NCBI GenBank assembly: GCA_021802025.1
Contig: JAKABC010000036.1
Span: forward strand, 1-11,864
Direction of reading: 5' to 3'
DNA from: Actinomycetes bacterium
GTDB lineage: Bacteria; Actinomycetota; Acidimicrobiia; Acidimicrobiales; RAAP-2
DNA length: 11,864 nucleotides
Numbering within the stretch: the first letter of the stretch is position 1; the number at the start of each line of letters is the position of its first letter. Below, piece by piece: positions 1 through 7,823 of this stretch. The translations under genes and the position numbers were made by a program. The notes under the pieces are model-generated. The model ran no database searches, was not told the origin of the DNA, and saw only the letters and a list, made by a program, of their open reading frames with translations.

Positions 1-1467
1 GCCCGGCAGGCCGATGAAGGGCCCGGTGATGGCGAGCAGGAGGAGCCAGAAGTGCTCGCGGCCCCGGTAGCTGGCCGCGAGCACCACCAGCCCCCACGAC
101 AGGTACCAGGGCTGGACGACCGGGCCAAGCTCGACGAACAAGAGCAGCGACACCCCGAGCGAGCGCACCCAGCCCCGCTCCCCCGAGCGCCAGAGCAGCC
201 AGAGGGTCAGCGCCGTCGCCGTGACCAGGCCCACCAGGCGGGCCGCCCCGATCGTGGTGGCGACCGAGATCATGTGCAGCCCGATCGCGTGCAAGAGGTT
301 GCCCCCGGCCATCCCCACGGCCGTCGCCGGCGCCGCCCACGAGCGCACCGTCCCCGGAGTGAGCAGGTTGCTCACCCACCCGAAGCCGAATCCCGAGAGG
401 TAGGACGAGACGAGCAGGACCGCCCCCACCACGAGCCCCCCGGCCGCGAAGGGCTGGAGGCGCTGCTTCAGGGGCGCGTCGTGGGGCAGCCAGTTCCAGG
501 CGACGAAGGCCAGGCCGATGGCGGCCGGGGCCTTGACGGCCGTGGCCATCGAGACGAAGAAGAGAGCCCACCACGGATGTCGGTTCACGGCGAAGCCGAG
601 GCCCACCACGAGCAGGCCCGTCATGAGACCGTCGTTGTGGGCCCCGCCGACGATGGTGAGCAGGATCAACGGGTTGAGGGCCGCCAGCACGAAGGCCTCG
701 CCGGGGTCGCGGCCCAGCCCGCGGGCGAGCATCGTCACGCCCACCCCGATGAGCACGACCGCGATCACCTCGAGCAGGCGCAGCCCCACCACCGTGGCCA
801 GGGGGTTGTGCAGGCTCAGCCGGTCGATCGCCCCGTCCACCCAGAGGAAGAGGGGTCCGTAGGGGGCGGGAGTGTTCCACCACAGCGGGTCGACGGGGTT
901 GAGGTAGGGCGTGGAGCCCAGCGAGAACGGCCCGAGGAAGTAGGGGTTGAGGTGGTGGGCCGTCATCTCGCCCTGGGCGGCGTAGGAGAAGACGTCGCGC
1001 GAGAAGAGGGGCGGGGCCACGATCATCGGGCCGGCCCATAACAGCAGCATCCACCACAGACGGCGCAGGCTGGCCCCGTGGTGGAGCTTGACGATCTCGG
1101 CCAGGCGCAGCCAGACGCGCATCAACAACAGCAGCCCGCCGTAGACGAGCACCACCGAGAGCATGTACTTGGTCGTCGAGGGCGTGCCCGTGGGGGCCGA
1201 CGACGGCTCGCCGAAGAACCAGGTGCCGGTCATGTCGAGCTTGAAGGGCGAGTTGGTGAACGAGGCGCCCGCGAGGATCAGGCACATGGCCACGAACCCC
1301 TGGACGGCCGGCCGCCAGAGGAAGTCCCACCCCTCGAAGGGCCCCGGGGTGAAGCGCCCGAGCGGGGTGTAGCGCCGCTCGAGCAGCTGGACGCCCGACT
1401 CGAAGCCCGAGGCGAGCCGCTCGTAGGAGTGACGCACCGCCCGCGCCCACGCCCCGATCCGCCTCAC
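1..1467 (-). CDS. mptB: MptB-like polyprenol-phosphomannose-dependent alpha-1,6-mannosyltransferase (C-terminus cut by window edge)
   Basis: I translated this from the reverse complement: 489 codons are open from the GTG at 1467 to the left edge without a stop, so the 3' end is missing. The protein is polytopic, with hydrophobic segments near residues 55-70, 102-120, 137-153, 228-248, 258-272, 281-295, 300-325, 341-357, 410-427, 437-450 and 455-467. Family-typical loops are visible: SRDVFSYAAQGEM (156-168; D158 is the likely catalytic acid of the first extracytoplasmic loop), NPYF (174-177), TPAPYGP (199-205), GGAHNDG (274-280) and QPWYLSW (452-458). These fit GT-C glycosyltransferases of the MptA/MptB type, which add mannose from polyprenyl-phosphate-mannose to lipoglycan or mannan cores outside the membrane. 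The GTG was chosen because AGGAG lies 4 bases upstream. One rare TTA codon is at 1039-1041. Family is fairly sure; the exact acceptor is unknown. Confidence 0.88.
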   Translation of the reverse strand, partial: MRRIGAWARAVRHSYERLASGFESGVQLLERRYTPLGRFTPGPFEGWDFLWRPAVQGFVAMCLILAGASFTNSPFKLDMTGTWFFGEPSSAPTGTPSTTKYMLSVVLVYGGLLLLMRVWLRLAEIVKLHHGASLRRLWWMLLLWAGPMIVAPPLFSRDVFSYAAQGEMTAHHLNPYFLGPFSLGSTPYLNPVDPLWWNTPAPYGPLFLWVDGAIDRLSLHNPLATVVGLRLLEVIAVVLIGVGVTMLARGLGRDPGEAFVLAALNPLILLTIVGGAHNDGLMTGLLVVGLGFAVNRHPWWALFFVSMATAVKAPAAIGLAFVAWNWLPHDAPLKQRLQPFAAGGLVVGAVLLVSSYLSGFGFGWVSNLLTPGTVRSWAAPATAVGMAGGNLLHAIGLHMISVATTIGAARLVGLVTATALTLWLLWRSGERGWVRSLGVSLLLFVELGPVVQPWYLSWGLVVLAASYRGREHFWLLLLAITGPFIGLPG

Positions 1468-1489
1468 GCCACTCCTCTCGCCGCCCGAC

Positions 1490-1495
1490 ACCGTA
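1490..1495 (-). promoter_or_regulatory. Candidate -10 element of mptB
   Basis: TACGGT on the minus strand lies 22 bases before the mptB GTG. Transcription from it would give a leader of about 17 bases that includes the AGGAG ribosome binding site. No convincing -35 is visible. This suggests mptB has its own promoter downstream of the tRNA. Confidence 0.35.
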
Positions 1496-1512
1496 GTGCC
1501 GCCGCGGCGCGT

Positions 1513-1528
1513 CGGCCCGGGCGGGCCG
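1513..1528 (-). terminator. GC hairpin just downstream of tRNA-Tyr
   Basis: A perfect 6-bp stem (CGGCCC/GGGCCG) with a 4-base loop begins 7 bases after the tRNA CCA end. No T-tract follows on the minus strand, so this is not a canonical intrinsic terminator. It could act as a weak terminator or as a processing or stability element for the tRNA 3' end, separating the tRNA from mptB. Confidence 0.3.
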
Positions 1529-1535
1529 GGCGCTG

Positions 1536-1620
1536 TGGTGGGCCGGGAGGGATTCGAACCCCCGTAGGCTAAGCCGTCTGGTTTACAGCCAGATCCCATT
1601 GGCCACTCGGGCACCGACCC
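1536..1620 (-). tRNA. tRNA-Tyr (anticodon GTA), CCA encoded
   Basis: Read on the minus strand, the acceptor stem GGGTCGG (from 1620) pairs with CCGGCCC, including one G-T wobble. It is followed by discriminator A (1539) and an encoded CCA (1538-1536). The anticodon arm is TCTGG-CTGTAAA-CCAGA with anticodon GTA at 1586-1584. The variable region of about 13 bases can form a GGC/GCC stem, as expected for a class II bacterial tRNA-Tyr. The T-arm is GGGGG-TTCGAAT-CCCTC with one wobble. The 85-base length including CCA is normal. A promoter hexamer sits 7 bases upstream. Confidence 0.97.
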
Positions 1621-1627
1621 GCGCAGA

Positions 1628-1633
1628 ATCCTA
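1628..1633 (-). promoter_or_regulatory. -10 element of tRNA-Tyr
   Basis: TAGGAT on the minus strand lies exactly 7 bases before the first base of the mature tRNA (1620). Transcription would therefore begin at or within a base or two of the mature 5' end, leaving little or no 5' leader for RNase P. No good TTGACA-like -35 is visible at the usual spacing. Confidence 0.5.
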
Positions 1634-1669
1634 ACCGCACCGCGGACCGGGGCGATTCGCCGCGGCGCC

Positions 1670-1675
1670 TACCAT
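1670..1675 (+). promoter_or_regulatory. -10 element of yajQ, leaderless arrangement
   Basis: TACCAT ends 6 bases before the yajQ ATG, and no Shine-Dalgarno sequence lies between them. The predicted transcription start coincides with the ATG, as in leaderless actinobacterial genes. It is divergent from the tRNA-Tyr promoter within about 60 bases. Confidence 0.5.
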
Positions 1676-1681
1676 GCACCC

Positions 1682-2170
1682 ATGCCCACTTTCGACGTCG
1701 TGAGTGAGGTCGACCTCCAAGAGGTGCGCAACGCGGTCGACCAGACCAACCGAGAGGCCGCCACCCGCTTCGACTTCAAGGGGACCGACGCCCGGGTCGA
1801 CTTCACCGAGAAGGAGCTGACCCTCTCGGCCTCGACCGAGGACCGCCTCCACGCCCTCTACCAGCTGCTCCAAGAGAAGATGGTCAAGCGCCAGGTGTCC
1901 TTGAAGACCCTCGACCCCGGCCCCGTCGAGGAGGCCAGCCACCAGAGCGCCCGCCAGAAGGTGGGCCTGCGCGCCGGGATCGGCCAGGACGTGGGCAAGA
2001 GGATCAACAAGCTCGTGAAGGACCTCGGCCTCAAGGGGGTGAGCTCGTCGATCCAGGGCGACCAGGTCCGGGTGAGCGGCAAGCAGCGCGACGACCTCCA
2101 GCGGGTGATCCAGACGCTCAAAGAGGCCGACCTCGACGTCCCGCTGCAGTTCACCAACTTCCGCGACTAG
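1682..2170 (+). CDS. yajQ: YajQ family nucleotide-binding (c-di-GMP-binding) protein
   Basis: The protein has 162 residues, the usual full length of the family. It begins PTFDVVSEVDLQEVRNAVDQ and has the strongly conserved R-FDFKG motif at 29-34, then RINKLVKDLGLKGVSSSIQGDQVRVSGKQRDDLQ at about 107-140 and a C-terminal LQFTNFRD. YajQ proteins are small cytosolic proteins with two ferredoxin-like (RNA-binding-type) halves. Some members bind cyclic di-GMP and act with transcription factors; for most, including this one, the role is untested. The ATG at 1682 is chosen because the family starts at MPTFD or MPSFD and a -10 hexamer lies 6 bases upstream. Its TAG shares the CTAG at 2167-2170 with the stop of the convergent gtrA-like gene. 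Confidence 0.95.
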   Translation: MPTFDVVSEVDLQEVRNAVDQTNREAATRFDFKGTDARVDFTEKELTLSASTEDRLHALYQLLQEKMVKRQVSLKTLDPGPVEEASHQSARQKVGLRAGIGQDVGKRINKLVKDLGLKGVSSSIQGDQVRVSGKQRDDLQRVIQTLKEADLDVPLQFTNFRD

Positions 2171-2676
2171 CGACCCCGGGTCAGCTCCTCGTCGGTGAGG
2201 GTGGCGTCGAACTCGGCCAGTTCGCGCACGTGGAAGATCCGGTTGAACACGAGGAGCTTCAGCACCCAGAAGACGCCGAAGCAGACGAGGTTGGTGCCGG
2301 TCACGAGGCCGGTGTCGACCACGTGGGCCCAGGCGTGGGTGCGCACCTCCTCGCGGGCCCAGAGCGCGCCGACCTGGCTGAAGGCGATCCCCATCGCCGA
2401 CATGAGAAAGAAGGGCAGCACCTCGGTGCGCAGGGCGCTGCGGCCCCGCTTGCCCCACGCCCAGCGCCGGTTGAGGTTGTAGGCGGGGATCATGCCGATG
2501 AGGTTGCCCGTCAGGGTCGCCCACAGCACCCCGGGGATGATGCGAAAGCCGTAGAGGATCGAGACGGCGCTGAGCGAGATCACGGTGGTGATCGCCGAAG
2601 TGGCGCTGTAGCGCAGGAAGGTCCGTCCTTGATGGGTGTGGCCCCAGCGCCACAGGCCCGAGGGCGTTAGGTCCAC
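2167..2676 (-). CDS. GtrA-family membrane protein, second tandem copy
   Basis: GTG at 2676 gives 169 residues with four predicted membrane segments at about 22-43, 48-67, 86-107 and 121-146. The loop YNLNRRWAWGKRGRS (66-80) matches the conserved N-R-x-W region of GtrA proteins. The family is thought to flip or present undecaprenyl-phosphate-linked sugars, but activity is rarely proven. It aligns without gaps to the upstream copy over residues 22-150, with about two thirds of positions identical; only the N-terminus and the acidic tail differ. Its GTG lies 2 bases after the upstream stop with no clear ribosome binding site, so translational coupling is likely. There is no in-frame ATG before the first membrane segment. 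The stop overlaps the yajQ stop in CTAG. Confidence 0.85.
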   Translation of the reverse strand: MDLTPSGLWRWGHTHQGRTFLRYSATSAITTVISLSAVSILYGFRIIPGVLWATLTGNLIGMIPAYNLNRRWAWGKRGRSALRTEVLPFFLMSAMGIAFSQVGALWAREEVRTHAWAHVVDTGLVTGTNLVCFGVFWVLKLLVFNRIFHVRELAEFDATLTDEELTRGR

Positions 2677-2678
2677 CT

Positions 2679-3182
2679 CTAGAGGGAGGGGTCTCCCACG
2701 GCGACCGGCTCGTCGACCGGCGCGGCCTCGGGGACCTGGAAGATCCGGTTGAAGACGAGGATCTTCAAGACGAAGAAGATCCCGAAGCACAAGAGGTTGG
2801 TGCCGGTCACGAGACCGGTGTCGGCCAGTCGGCTCCAGGCGTGGTGGTGGACCTCGTAGCGGGCCCAGAACGCACCCACCTGGGAGAAGGCGATCGACGC
2901 GAAGGACATCGCCCAGAACGGGACCATCTCTTTGAAGAAGTGGCTGCGGCCGCGCTTGCCCCAGGTCCAGTTGCGGTTCAGCCAGTAGGCCGGGATCGTC
3001 GCGATCAGGTTGCCCGTCAGTGTCGACCACATCACCCCCGGGATGATCCGGAAGCCGAAGAGGATCGCGATCGAGGTGAACGAGACGGCGGTGGTGATGA
3101 CCGAGCCGAGAACGTAGCGGACCATCTTCTTCCCGCGGGGGGTCTGGGACCACGCGAGAAGCGCGCGCAGAAGGTCACTCAC
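2679..3182 (-). CDS. GtrA-family membrane protein, first tandem copy
   Basis: GTG at 3182 gives 167 residues starting with SDLLRALLAW. The frame stays open further upstream to an ATG at 3233, but that would add 17 Gly/Pro-rich residues, overlap the tesB promoter and lose the -10 placed 7 bases before 3182. Four membrane segments are predicted at about 22-44, 48-67, 86-108 and 122-146. The cytosolic loop YWLNRNWTWGKRGRS (66-80) is typical of GtrA. GtrA proteins usually pair with a polyprenyl-phosphate glycosyltransferase; none is adjacent, though mptB is 1.2 kb away on the same strand. The C-terminal tail (151-167) is Pro/Val-rich and unlike that of its paralog. It forms a two-gene unit with the next copy. 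GtrA assignment is firm; the sugar handled is unknown. Confidence 0.88.
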   Translation of the reverse strand: MSDLLRALLAWSQTPRGKKMVRYVLGSVITTAVSFTSIAILFGFRIIPGVMWSTLTGNLIATIPAYWLNRNWTWGKRGRSHFFKEMVPFWAMSFASIAFSQVGAFWARYEVHHHAWSRLADTGLVTGTNLLCFGIFFVLKILVFNRIFQVPEAAPVDEPVAVGDPSL

Positions 3183-3189
3183 TCCCCCG

Positions 3190-3195
3190 AGCCTA
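3190..3195 (-). promoter_or_regulatory. -10 element of the gtrA pair, leaderless arrangement
   Basis: TAGGCT on the minus strand lies 7 bases before the GTG at 3182, with only G/C-rich sequence between. This position predicts a leaderless transcript and supports the 3182 start. Its TA step is shared with a plus-strand TACCGT hexamer. Confidence 0.45.
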
Positions 3196-3199
3196 CCGT
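3194..3199 (+). promoter_or_regulatory. Possible -10 element of tesB
   Basis: TACCGT on the plus strand overlaps the gtrA -10 by two bases. It would give a leader of about 29 bases before the tesB ATG, containing GAGGAG (3216-3221) and GGGG (3224-3227). The assignment is weak because only the hexamer supports it. Confidence 0.3.
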
Positions 3200-3234
3200 C
3201 TGGCCCCCCTTGAACGAGGAGCCGGGGTGCCACA

Positions 3235-4094
3235 ATGGATTTCGTGTCCCACGCCCTCGACGAACTCGTACGGATTCTTGACCTCGAGCGGATCGAGGTC
3301 GACGTCTACCGCGGCGCGAACCCGGCCGAGGAGCGCGAGCGCACCTTCGGCGGCCAGGTGGCCGCCCAGGCCCTCATGGCCGCGGGCCGCACCGTGGAGA
3401 GGGGCCGGGTCCACTCGCTGCACTCGTACTTCTTGCGTCCGGGCGACCCCACGACCCCGATCCTCTACGAGGTCGACCGGATCCGCGACGGGCGCAGCTT
3501 CACCACGCGGCGCGTGGTGGCCGTCCAGCACGGCAAGGCCATCTACAACATGGAGGCGAGCTTCCACACCGACGAGGTGAGCCTCACCCACCAGATCGCG
3601 ATGCCCGAGGTCCCCGCGCCCGAGTCGATCCCGCGACTGGCCGAGCGGATCGCCAACGGTCGCGGCGACCTCGACGAGTGGCTGATGCGCCACCACCCCA
3701 TCGACCAGCGCTTCATCGGCCCGATCCCGGGCGACCCGGCGCGCCCCACCGACCCGCGCCAGCAGCTGTGGATCCGCGCCGACGGCGACCTGCCCGAGGA
3801 CCCGCTGCTGCACGCGTGCGTGATCGCCTACGCCTCGGATATGAACCTGTTCGACGCGATCGTCAAGCCCCACCGGATCGACTGGAACGACGGGACGTTC
3901 ATGGGCGCGAGCCTCGACCACTGCATGTGGTTCCACCACCGGGCGCGCGCCGACGACTGGCTCCTCTACGACACCGAGTCGCCGATCGCCTTCGGCGGAC
4001 GCGGACTGGCGCGGGGCTTCCTCTTCAGCCGCCAGGGCGAACTGCTGGTCTCGATGGTCCAAGAGGGCCTCGCGCGCGTGATCGCGCCGCGGGT

Positions 4095-4098
<4 letters not shown>
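3235..4098 (+). CDS. tesB: TesB-type acyl-CoA thioesterase II
   Basis: The protein has 287 residues, the normal TesB length, and is a double-hotdog enzyme hydrolysing acyl-CoA to free fatty acid and CoA in the cytosol. The N-terminal hotdog has RTFGGQVAAQALMAA (36-50) and HSLHSYFLRPGD (60-71). The C-terminal hotdog has YASDMNLFDA (199-208), GASLDHCMWFHH (224-235) and SMVQEGLAR (273-281). The catalytic triad of E. coli TesB (D204, T228, Q278) corresponds to D202, S226 and Q276, with Ser replacing Thr. The ATG at 3235 matches the family start; GAGGAG lies 13 bases upstream and GGGG 7 bases upstream, so the ribosome binding site is mediocre. GTG at 3244 is a possible alternative. It is convergent with gltA, and the stops overlap in CTAG (4095-4098). 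Confidence 0.95.
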
Positions 4099-5366
<1,268 letters not shown>

Positions 5367-5397
5367 TGTTCCTCGATTCGTCGTGGGGGCGTAGCCA

Positions 5398-5403
5398 ACT
5401 CTA
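5398..5403 (-). promoter_or_regulatory. -10 element of gltA
   Basis: TAGAGT on the minus strand lies in the 64-base gap between the upstream gene and gltA. It would give a leader of about 25 bases containing the GAGGA ribosome binding site. The region where a -35 would sit holds a palindrome instead of a TTGACA-like box. Confidence 0.4.
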
Positions 5404-5408
5404 GGCCA

Positions 5409-5418
5409 ACTCGCGAGT
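5409..5418. promoter_or_regulatory. Perfect 10-bp palindrome in the gltA promoter (candidate operator)
   Basis: ACTCGCGAGT is self-complementary and starts 5 bases upstream of the gltA -10 hexamer, in the spacer/-35 region. A dimeric regulator bound here would control access to the promoter. It is short, so chance cannot be excluded; no second copy was noticed in the window. Confidence 0.3.
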
Positions 5419-5430
5419 AACCAGATCGGC

Positions 5431-6429
5431 TCAGCCGGTCCCCGCGGGCGAGAGGACGAGCGTGTAGGTCCGCTCGAGGGGCAGTCCCGACGCCGCCGGG
5501 GCGCCCGCGACGCGCACGACGACGCGGGCCCTCTCGCTCGGTGTCGTCACGAACGGCGCGAGGGAGAAGGACCACCCGCCCAGCGGGGCGAGGGTCGCGC
5601 GGGCGCGCTGGCGCGCCGCCGACCCGCGCCCGTTGAGCGGCTCGACCGAGACCGACAGGGTGACCGGCTGGACCACGTCGGCCCCGTTGACGACCGACAC
5701 GTCGAAGGTGACCCGCGACACCGGCGGCACGATCACCGTGCCCGCCGGGGCCGGGAGGGGCGAGGGCACGACCCGCACCGCCGCGATGCCGATCCCGCGC
5801 ACCAGCGCCAGGCGCCGGGAGCGCTCGAGGGTCGAGAGGTCGCCCGCCGCCAGCGCGCCGGGGGTCTGGGCCGAGGTCGCGAGCAGGTGGGCGTGACCGG
5901 GCTCACGCACGAGGGCGAAGCGCTCGGCGTTCCACTGCAGGGCGGTGGCGCGCAGGGTGCCGCCCGGGTCGGGGCTCGCCGCCGGATCCGCCCCGGGCGA
6001 GGTCGGGAGCCGCAGGGCCCGCTCGACCGAGTCGATCAGGGACAACATCGCTGCCGCGCGGGTCTGGGTCAGGTCGGCCAGCTCGACGTTCACGTCGTGG
6101 GCGAGTCGGGGCGAGCGCAGGCGCCGGCCCTCGCCGGGCCAGGCGGCGACCGCCTGGGCGAGCTGGTCCAGTCGGGCCCCGAGGACCGGCCGGGAGAGCC
6201 CGCCGCCGTGGGCGAGCAGGTAGGCCAGGCGCGCGTCCACCTGGTTCTCCGAGGTGATGAGGGCGTTGGCGAGCGCCGCGAAGCTCAGGTTCTCACTGCG
6301 CCGGGCCGTCGTGGCGTCGTGCGCCGCGCGCGAGACGTCGCGGGCGAACACCAGCACCAAGAGCGTGGCGACCAGGACCACGAGCACGCCCAGCGAGACG
6401 CGCCGGCGCTGAGCTCTCGAGCGGGCCAC
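5431..6429 (-). CDS. Unrecognised single-pass membrane-anchored extracytoplasmic protein after rmuC
   Basis: I do not recognise this 332-residue protein. The N-terminus is basic (RSRAQRRR), followed by one hydrophobic segment (11-29) with no cysteine lipobox, so it is probably a signal anchor. Residues 33-140 are helical and Ala/Leu-rich, with regular heptad-like stretches (a possible extracytoplasmic helical sensor-type domain). Residues 142-158 form a Pro/Gly/Asp-rich linker. Residues 236-330 look beta-rich: VTFDVSVVNGADVVQPVTLSVSVEPL, then GWSFSLAPF and ARVVVRVAGA, resembling the Ig-like or CARDB-type folds of surface proteins. GTG at 6429 begins 11 bases after the rmuC stop, so the two are probably cotranscribed. 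There is no Shine-Dalgarno, but a TAAGTT hexamer overlaps the rmuC stop. A cell-wall or secretion role is only a guess. Confidence 0.8.
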   Translation of the reverse strand: MARSRAQRRRVSLGVLVVLVATLLVLVFARDVSRAAHDATTARRSENLSFAALANALITSENQVDARLAYLLAHGGGLSRPVLGARLDQLAQAVAAWPGEGRRLRSPRLAHDVNVELADLTQTRAAAMLSLIDSVERALRLPTSPGADPAASPDPGGTLRATALQWNAERFALVREPGHAHLLATSAQTPGALAAGDLSTLERSRRLALVRGIGIAAVRVVPSPLPAPAGTVIVPPVSRVTFDVSVVNGADVVQPVTLSVSVEPLNGRGSAARQRARATLAPLGGWSFSLAPFVTTPSERARVVVRVAGAPAASGLPLERTYTLVLSPAGTG

Positions 6430-6437
6430 GGAGGACG

Positions 6438-6443
6438 AACTTA
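6438..6443 (-). promoter_or_regulatory. Possible internal -10 overlapping the rmuC stop codon
   Basis: TAAGTT begins with the TAA stop of rmuC and ends 8 bases before the GTG at 6429. The pyrimidine-rich gap (CGTCCTCC) has no ribosome binding site. The layout resembles the other leaderless promoters in this window but the match is weaker. Confidence 0.25.
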
Positions 6444-7766
6444 CTCGTCGTCCTCGTCTCGGCCCTCGGCGGACTCGTCCAGCGCGGCGTCGACGACCGG
6501 GCCCTCGAGGCCGAGGGGCTCATCCGGCGCACCCCAGCGCTGGGGGTTGGGTCGGGCCGCCACACGCTCCACGGGCGCGATCTCGGGCAGGTCCTTGCCG
6601 CCGCGCGCGCCGAGCCGTTCGAGCTCGCGCGCGCCCGGGATCAGTCGGGACTCGAAGGAGCCGACCATCTTGTTGAAGCTGTCGACGACCTGGTCGAGGG
6701 AGCGGCCCATCCTCGACACGGGCTCGGCCACGTTGCGGATCCGCTTGATGATCTCCCCGGCCTGGTCGAAGATGCGCTCGGCGTTGTCGTAGAGGCGCTG
6801 TTGGCGTACGACGAGCGCGACCGACCACAGCAGCGAGAGCAGGCTGGTGGGTCCGGCGATCAGGACCCGCTGGCCCCAGGCGAAGCCGTCGATCTCACCG
6901 TCGGCGCGGTAGGCGGCCGCAACGGCCGCGTCGCTCGGCACGAAGCAGACGACGAACTCCGGCGAGGGGGCGACCGACTCCCAGTAGGCCTTGTCGCGCA
7001 GGGTCCGCACGTGGCTCTTGAGCGCGCTCGCGTGCTTGGCCTCGAGTCGCTCGCGTTCGGCGGCGTCGTCGGTCGCCAGTGACGCCTCGAAGGCGTCGAA
7101 GGGGAACTTCGCGTCGACCGCGACGCGCACCCCGCCGGGCAGGTTCACGACGCAGTCCGGTCGCTGGCGGCCGCCCTCGCCGGCGGCGTTCACCTGCAGT
7201 TCGTAGTCGACCCCGGCGCGCAACCCCGACTTCTCGAGCACGTTCTGCAGCTGGATCTCCCCCCAGCGACCGCGGTGGTCGCTGCGCCCGAGGAGCTGAT
7301 TCAGCCGACGGGTCTCGTCCTGGGTGGCGTGCTGGGCCGCGAGGAGGGCCTCGGCCCGGGTGCGCACCTCGCCCAGGGCATCGGTGTGCTGGCGGTCGAA
7401 GTCGCTCAGGTTGCGCTGGTACTCGTGCAGCAGGTCGTTCAACGGCTTGAGGGTGCGATCGAGCGCCTGCTCGCGCTGGGCGAAGACCTGGTCCTCGCGC
7501 CGGGCGAGCTGGTCGACGGCCTCGAGGTGGATCTTGGCCGACTCGGACTGGAAGACGTCGCGCAGGTTCTCGAGGGCGCGGGCGTGCTCGGCGCGCTGGC
7601 GCTCGGTCTCCTCGCGGGCCGCGCGCAGCTCGGCCTCGCGCACCGCGAGCTCCGTGCGCGCCCGTGCGGCCTCCTCGCGCAACCCGCGGGCGCGCCGCTC
7701 GGACCACGCGACGGCGAGGGCCGCGCCCACGACCAGCCCGGCGAGTGTGGACACGACTGCGATCAT
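6441..7766 (-). CDS. rmuC: RmuC-family DNA recombination protein
   Basis: The protein has 441 residues. An N-terminal membrane segment (about 3-20) is followed by a long coiled coil (25-160), then the RmuC domain (about 160-375). The domain carries RGRWGEIQLQNVLEKSGL (165-182), QRPDCVVNLPGG (201-212) and VAVDAKFPFDAF (215-226). E170, D204-region RPD and D218-x-K220 form the PD-(D/E)xK-like nuclease core. It also has KAYW (259-262), FVPSDAA (275-281) and the GPTSLLSLLWSVALVVRQQR helix (305-324). In E. coli RmuC limits inversion between short repeats and has been linked to phage and DNA-damage responses, but the biochemical role is not settled. The tail (400-441) is acidic and unconserved. The ATG has the best ribosome binding site in the window (GGAGGAGGGAGG). 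It lies in an apparent operon with the following membrane protein. Confidence 0.93.
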   Translation of the reverse strand: MIAVVSTLAGLVVGAALAVAWSERRARGLREEAARARTELAVREAELRAAREETERQRAEHARALENLRDVFQSESAKIHLEAVDQLARREDQVFAQREQALDRTLKPLNDLLHEYQRNLSDFDRQHTDALGEVRTRAEALLAAQHATQDETRRLNQLLGRSDHRGRWGEIQLQNVLEKSGLRAGVDYELQVNAAGEGGRQRPDCVVNLPGGVRVAVDAKFPFDAFEASLATDDAAERERLEAKHASALKSHVRTLRDKAYWESVAPSPEFVVCFVPSDAAVAAAYRADGEIDGFAWGQRVLIAGPTSLLSLLWSVALVVRQQRLYDNAERIFDQAGEIIKRIRNVAEPVSRMGRSLDQVVDSFNKMVGSFESRLIPGARELERLGARGGKDLPEIAPVERVAARPNPQRWGAPDEPLGLEGPVVDAALDESAEGRDEDDE

Positions 7767-7784
7767 GGTGCCTCCCTCCTCCCC

Positions 7785-7790
7785 ACCCTA
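7785..7790 (-). promoter_or_regulatory. -10 element of rmuC
   Basis: TAGGGT on the minus strand, followed by a purine-rich leader that is almost entirely Shine-Dalgarno sequence (complement of 7771-7784) before the ATG at 7766. It is divergent from the phoU promoter 22 bases away. Confidence 0.4.
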
Positions 7791-7811
7791 GGAAGTCGCT
7801 GTCACCACCGG

Positions 7812-7817
7812 TAGCCT
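7812..7817 (+). promoter_or_regulatory. -10 element of phoU-like gene, leaderless arrangement
   Basis: TAGCCT ends 6 bases before the GTG at 7824. The short gap TGAGGA contains GAGG, but that is too close to the GTG to act as a normal ribosome binding site. A leaderless transcript starting at or near the GTG is the simplest reading. Confidence 0.45.
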
Positions 7818-7823
7818 TGAGGA

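Noticed and set aside
52..1041. Plus-strand open frame of 329 codons antisense to mptB
   Set aside because: Its composition is dominated by H, R, E, G, P and Q with no recognisable domain. The opposite strand encodes a clear polytopic mannosyltransferase.
3183..3233. Longer N-terminus (ATG at 3233) for the first gtrA copy
   Set aside because: The 17 extra residues are not conserved-looking. The extension would run through the divergent promoter region to the edge of tesB and discard the well-placed -10 before GTG 3182.
6441..7766. RmuC as part of an anti-phage defence island
   Set aside because: RmuC-like nucleases can be linked to phage responses, but all neighbours here are housekeeping genes (gltA, phoU, asd, lysC), with no defence or mobile genes in view.
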